Shown: positions 61,356 to 64,000 of the stretch, one piece after another
How positions within the stretch are numbered: the stretch's first letter is position 1
Layout of the letters: every line of letters begins with the position of its first letter
Origin: JAUILH01 sp964230215
GTDB taxonomy: Bacteria > Bacteroidota > Bacteroidia > Flavobacteriales_D > JAUILH01
DNA length: 64,000 nt
Direction of reading: 5' to 3'
Assembly (NCBI GenBank): GCA_964230215.1
Contig: CAXRGQ010000006.1
Span: forward strand, 496,001-560,000
Notes under the pieces: generated by a model
Database searches by the model: none
Told to the model about the DNA's origin: nothing
Seen by the model: only the letters and a program-made list of their open reading frames with translations
Program-made: the position numbers and the translations under genes

Positions 61356-62125
61356 TCGAATCTTAAATGTCTAACAGTATCACCATTCTGTATCAATTGC
61401 TCCAAGGCATTAATTCCCATCTGCACATGATTTCTAACATAGTTTTTCGATACTTTTTTATCACTCTCTTCGGTTTTAACGCCTTCTGCTATCATCGGTT
61501 GATCCGTCACTAGTAGTAGAGCACCACTAGGAATTCGATTTGCAAATCCTGCACTAAAAATAGCTGATGTTTCCATATCAATAGCCATACACCTAATACG
61601 CTTTAGGTAGTCTTTAAATTCCACATCATGCTCCCAAACACGTCTACTAGTCGTGTAAACCGTGCCGGTCCAATAGTCCGTGTTAAAATCTCTAACGGCA
61701 TGAGAAACTGCTCTTTGCAGATTGAAGGCAGGTAATGCTGGCACTTCAGAAGGAAAATAATTATTGGAAGCACCTTCACCTTTAATCGCCGCTATTGGCA
61801 AGATCATATCTCCTAACTTATTCTTCTTTTTTAGACCTCCACATTTTCCTAAAAACAAGGCTGCTTGTGGACTAATGGCAGAAAGTAAATCCATTATGGT
61901 TGCAGCATTTGCAGCCCCCATTCCAAAATTAATTATCGTAATATTATCATGTGTGGCACTTGGCATTGCTTTATCCTTGCCTACTATCTCAGCGCCTGTG
62001 AGGTCCGCGAATATTTCTACATATTGATTGAAGTTAGTGAGCAATATGTAGTCTCCAAATTCATTAAGAGCTTTCCCTGTGTATCGCGGCAACCAATTAT
62101 CTACAATTTCTTTTTTAGTTTTCAT
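61352..62125 (-). CDS. amn: AMP nucleosidase
   Basis: 257 residues. Nucleoside-phosphorylase fold: ITIINFGMGAANAATIMDLL, ALFLGKCGGLKKKNKLGDMI, and AIDMETSAIFSAGFANRIP with the ribose-binding Met-Glu, then LLVTDQPMIAEGVKTEES. It hydrolyses AMP to adenine and ribose 5-phosphate in purine balance. This is the short Bacteroidota-type enzyme lacking the extra N-terminal domain of E. coli Amn. ATG start, first gene of the pair with holA; divergent from the HsdR-N-like gene across 13-19 bases. Confidence 0.88.
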   Translation of the reverse strand: MKTKKEIVDNWLPRYTGKALNEFGDYILLTNFNQYVEIFADLTGAEIVGKDKAMPSATHDNITIINFGMGAANAATIMDLLSAISPQAALFLGKCGGLKKKNKLGDMILPIAAIKGEGASNNYFPSEVPALPAFNLQRAVSHAVRDFNTDYWTGTVYTTSRRVWEHDVEFKDYLKRIRCMAIDMETSAIFSAGFANRIPSGALLLVTDQPMIAEGVKTEESDKKVSKNYVRNHVQMGINALEQLIQNGDTVRHLRFD

Positions 62126-62144
62126 CTAGTATCTTTACATGTAT

Positions 62145-62603
62145 ATGGAAGCACTTAACTTTCCAGGATTTGATTTCAAATTTAGTCATTCGGATAGAAA
62201 CGAAGAGACCATATTTGATGATATCCGAAAAAAGTATGTTGTGCTCACACCAGAAGAATGGGTCAGACAACACGTTATTCGCCAATTCAGAGCAATGGAT
62301 TACCCCGCATCATTAATTGCAATTGAAAAAGCGATCAAGGTGTTTAGTCGAAACAAACGCTTTGATGTTTTGATCAATGATAATCGTGGGCTCCCTCTGA
62401 TTCTGGTTGAATGTAAAGCAGCCAGCGTTGCAATTGACCAAGCAGTATTCGACCAAATTGCACGATACAATAGTGAAGTAAAAGCACCTTACGTATTTAT
62501 CACAAATGGATTACATCATTATTTTATGCAGTTTGATGGAAAATCCTATCAACAATTAAAACAAATCCCTAACTATGCGGATATAATGTCTTTAAGTGCA
62601 TGA
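62145..62603 (+). CDS. Stand-alone HsdR N-terminal-like (PD-(D/E)XK fold) protein
   Basis: 152 residues (an ATG two codons upstream is equally possible). VLTPEEWVRQHVIRQFRAMD followed by RFDVLINDNRGLPLILVECK shows the Asp and Glu-x-Lys of a PD-(D/E)XK nuclease site, as in the N-domain of type I restriction HsdR subunits; VFDQIARYNSEVKAPYVFIT completes it. No helicase domain, HsdM or HsdS is present, so it is not a restriction system. Relatives lie beside holA/amn in many Bacteroidota. Real function unknown. Stop overlaps the protease start as ATGA. Confidence 0.78.
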   Translation: MEALNFPGFDFKFSHSDRNEETIFDDIRKKYVVLTPEEWVRQHVIRQFRAMDYPASLIAIEKAIKVFSRNKRFDVLINDNRGLPLILVECKAASVAIDQAVFDQIARYNSEVKAPYVFITNGLHHYFMQFDGKSYQQLKQIPNYADIMSLSA

Positions 62604-64000
62604 AAATACTCCTCTACATATTCGCTTTTTTGATTGCTTGTTCATCCTCTTGGGCTCAGAACCTATGTATTAAATATGGAGCTGAACGCATACTGAATAA
62701 TAGCAATCAGGCATTCACGGTTTTCGTTAAAGGCAACAAAGACAAGATAAAAGCCTATTGTGATACGCACTCAATTCCTGTGAAACAAGTAAACGCGGGT
62801 TACTTTAAATTAACGATAAGACCACAGCAATTAATTGAACTCAATAACATAGAAGGTGTTAATTATATCGACTATAGTTTTACCAAAGGCCGCTTACTTA
62901 ATGACAGTTCACGGGTCATCAACAATGTAGAGCCTATTCATCAAGGTCATTCGGATTTAATTTCAAGTTTTACTGGAAAAGATGTCTTGATAGGTGTTAT
63001 TGATGGTGGATTGGACTGCTATCATCCCGACTTTTTGGACAGCGACGGTAAAACACGTGTGCTGAAATATTGGAAACAAGCGCAAAGTTATTCTGCCACA
63101 CTTACTCCAGCAAAATTTGGCTATGGACGTGAATACGACAGCACTTACATCAACAATAACACATTAAATAATGGAGGAAACCAAGCGGTAGACCATGGCA
63201 CAACGGTGACAGGAACGGCCGCAGGGAATGCCAACGCAAATGGTGATCATAAAGGCATGGCACCTGATGCTAATTTAGTGATAGTTTCTAGCAATTTTAA
63301 CAATCCTAATTGGAAAGCAAGTGTGGCTGATGCCGTAGAATATATTATTGATGTCGCAGATAGTGTTAACATGCCAGTTATTATTAATGCTAGTATAGGA
63401 GATTATTATGGTTCTCATGATGGACAAGATGCTGCTGCATTATATATTGATAGCCTTCTAAACGCAAAAACTGGCAGACTAATGGTTTGTGCAGGAGGAA
63501 ACTCGGGCGAATTGGGTAAATACCATCTTCATACGCCAGTTAGCATGGATACATCTTTTACTTGGTTCAATTATAATCCAAGTACAGCTTTAGGCTACGG
63601 TGGAGCCTATATGGAACTCTGGGGCGATACACTGGACATGCAACAACTTAGTCTTTCAATCGCATTAGATACAGTGGATACGAGCAATCACATCTATGAA
63701 AGACGGGGTACCATGCCACATTACACAATTGCTCAATTGTTAGCATCAACGGTAAATGATTCAGTTATGAATGATCAAGGAGACGTAATGGCATATGTGG
63801 AACTAAGCGCTTTTTTAAGAGGGGGACAATATAATGTTCAAATAGCCATACCTGACCCGGATTCAATCGATTATAAAATTGCATTATTAAGTGAAGGTTC
63901 TGGGTCATTTGATTTGTGGTCAGCAGATTGGTTAGGACTCAACACGATGGAGACTTATGTGCCAGATAGCGCAGACTTCCCGAGAATAGTCAACTATGTC
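62600..64000 (+). CDS. Subtilisin-like S8 serine protease, N-terminal part (cut by window edge)
   Basis: 467 codons are visible and the frame stays open to the last base. A signal peptide (MKILLYIFAFLIACSSSWAQ) is followed by an inhibitor-like propeptide region, then the S8 domain: VLIGVIDGGLDCYHPDF with the catalytic Asp near residue 134 and AVDHGTTVTGTAAGN with the catalytic His near residue 199; MVCAGGNSG gives the oxyanion-side region. The serine and any T9SS tail lie outside. Between His and Ser there is an inserted ~150-residue beta region, common in Bacteroidota members. Secreted. It starts within the stop of the HsdR-N-like gene. Confidence 0.85.
   Translation, partial: MKILLYIFAFLIACSSSWAQNLCIKYGAERILNNSNQAFTVFVKGNKDKIKAYCDTHSIPVKQVNAGYFKLTIRPQQLIELNNIEGVNYIDYSFTKGRLLNDSSRVINNVEPIHQGHSDLISSFTGKDVLIGVIDGGLDCYHPDFLDSDGKTRVLKYWKQAQSYSATLTPAKFGYGREYDSTYINNNTLNNGGNQAVDHGTTVTGTAAGNANANGDHKGMAPDANLVIVSSNFNNPNWKASVADAVEYIIDVADSVNMPVIINASIGDYYGSHDGQDAAALYIDSLLNAKTGRLMVCAGGNSGELGKYHLHTPVSMDTSFTWFNYNPSTALGYGGAYMELWGDTLDMQQLSLSIALDTVDTSNHIYERRGTMPHYTIAQLLASTVNDSVMNDQGDVMAYVELSAFLRGGQYNVQIAIPDPDSIDYKIALLSEGSGSFDLWSADWLGLNTMETYVPDSADFPRIVNYV

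Noticed and set aside
62145..62603. Type I restriction-modification system
   Set aside because: Only the HsdR N-terminal-like domain exists; helicase part, HsdM and HsdS are absent.

Overview
The window looks like chromosomal DNA of a Bacteroidota bacterium, most likely of the Flavobacteriales. The evidence is: two proteins with type IX secretion (T9SS) type A C-terminal sorting domains; a SusC-like TonB-dependent receptor with a carboxypeptidase-regulatory-like N-terminal domain; an exosortase of the XrtF type with its usual membrane partner; promoters with the Bacteroidota -7 element TAnnTTTG; low GC; and few Shine-Dalgarno sites. No rRNA, tRNA, CRISPR array, insertion sequence or phage gene was seen. 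The first and last genes are cut by the window edges.

Region 1 (about 1-32.3 kb) is a large surface-polysaccharide locus. It holds nine GT2/GT4 glycosyltransferases plus one GT-C membrane glycosyltransferase, four sugar-nucleotide epimerase/dehydratases, a WecE-type sugar aminotransferase, a PglD-like and a WbbJ-like acyltransferase, three membrane acyltransferase-3 proteins, four sulfotransferases, a methyltransferase, an ATP-grasp/HAD pair, and a Wzm/Wzt ABC exporter whose ATPase has the extra C-terminal domain that reads the finished glycan. The predicted product is a sulfated, acylated, methylated, amino-sugar-containing O-polysaccharide. Most genes form minus-strand operons (7906 to 2791, 19257 to 12196, 32243 to 24910), broken by plus-strand islands. 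One island (20.4-24.9 kb) is a secretion cassette: a T9SS cargo, three tandem paralogous cysteine-rich secreted proteins and a thioredoxin-fold TlpA-like protein.

Region 2 (32.5-39.4 kb) holds a 906-residue T9SS cargo, a Wzc-type chain-length/tyrosine-kinase protein with a (Tyr-Gly)9 tail, and a compact exosortase cassette: an 80-residue secreted protein that is almost only a signal peptide plus a PVDGG sorting tail, an intrinsic terminator, XrtF, and the XrtF-associated membrane protein. I consider this cassette, with the terminator placed between substrate and sortase, the most interesting part of the window.

Region 3 (39.4-51.3 kb) is housekeeping: glyA, a membrane class III nucleotide cyclase, an ICMT-like membrane methyltransferase, fahA, two lipoproteins, a RelA/SpoT enzyme, yidC and pyrG.

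Region 4 (51.4-57.8 kb) is a complete trpEGDCFBA operon with almost every junction overlapping. It is preceded by a 19-codon leader peptide with four Trp codons and a terminator hairpin, which is a classical attenuator. Region 5 (57.8-64 kb) holds a TonB-dependent receptor, holA, an AMP nucleosidase, a stand-alone HsdR-N-like nuclease-fold protein and the start of a subtilisin-like protease.

Family assignments come from reading motifs by eye; no database search was run. Starts were moved from upstream TTG/GTG codons to ATG where a promoter box, signal peptide or family N-terminus supported it.
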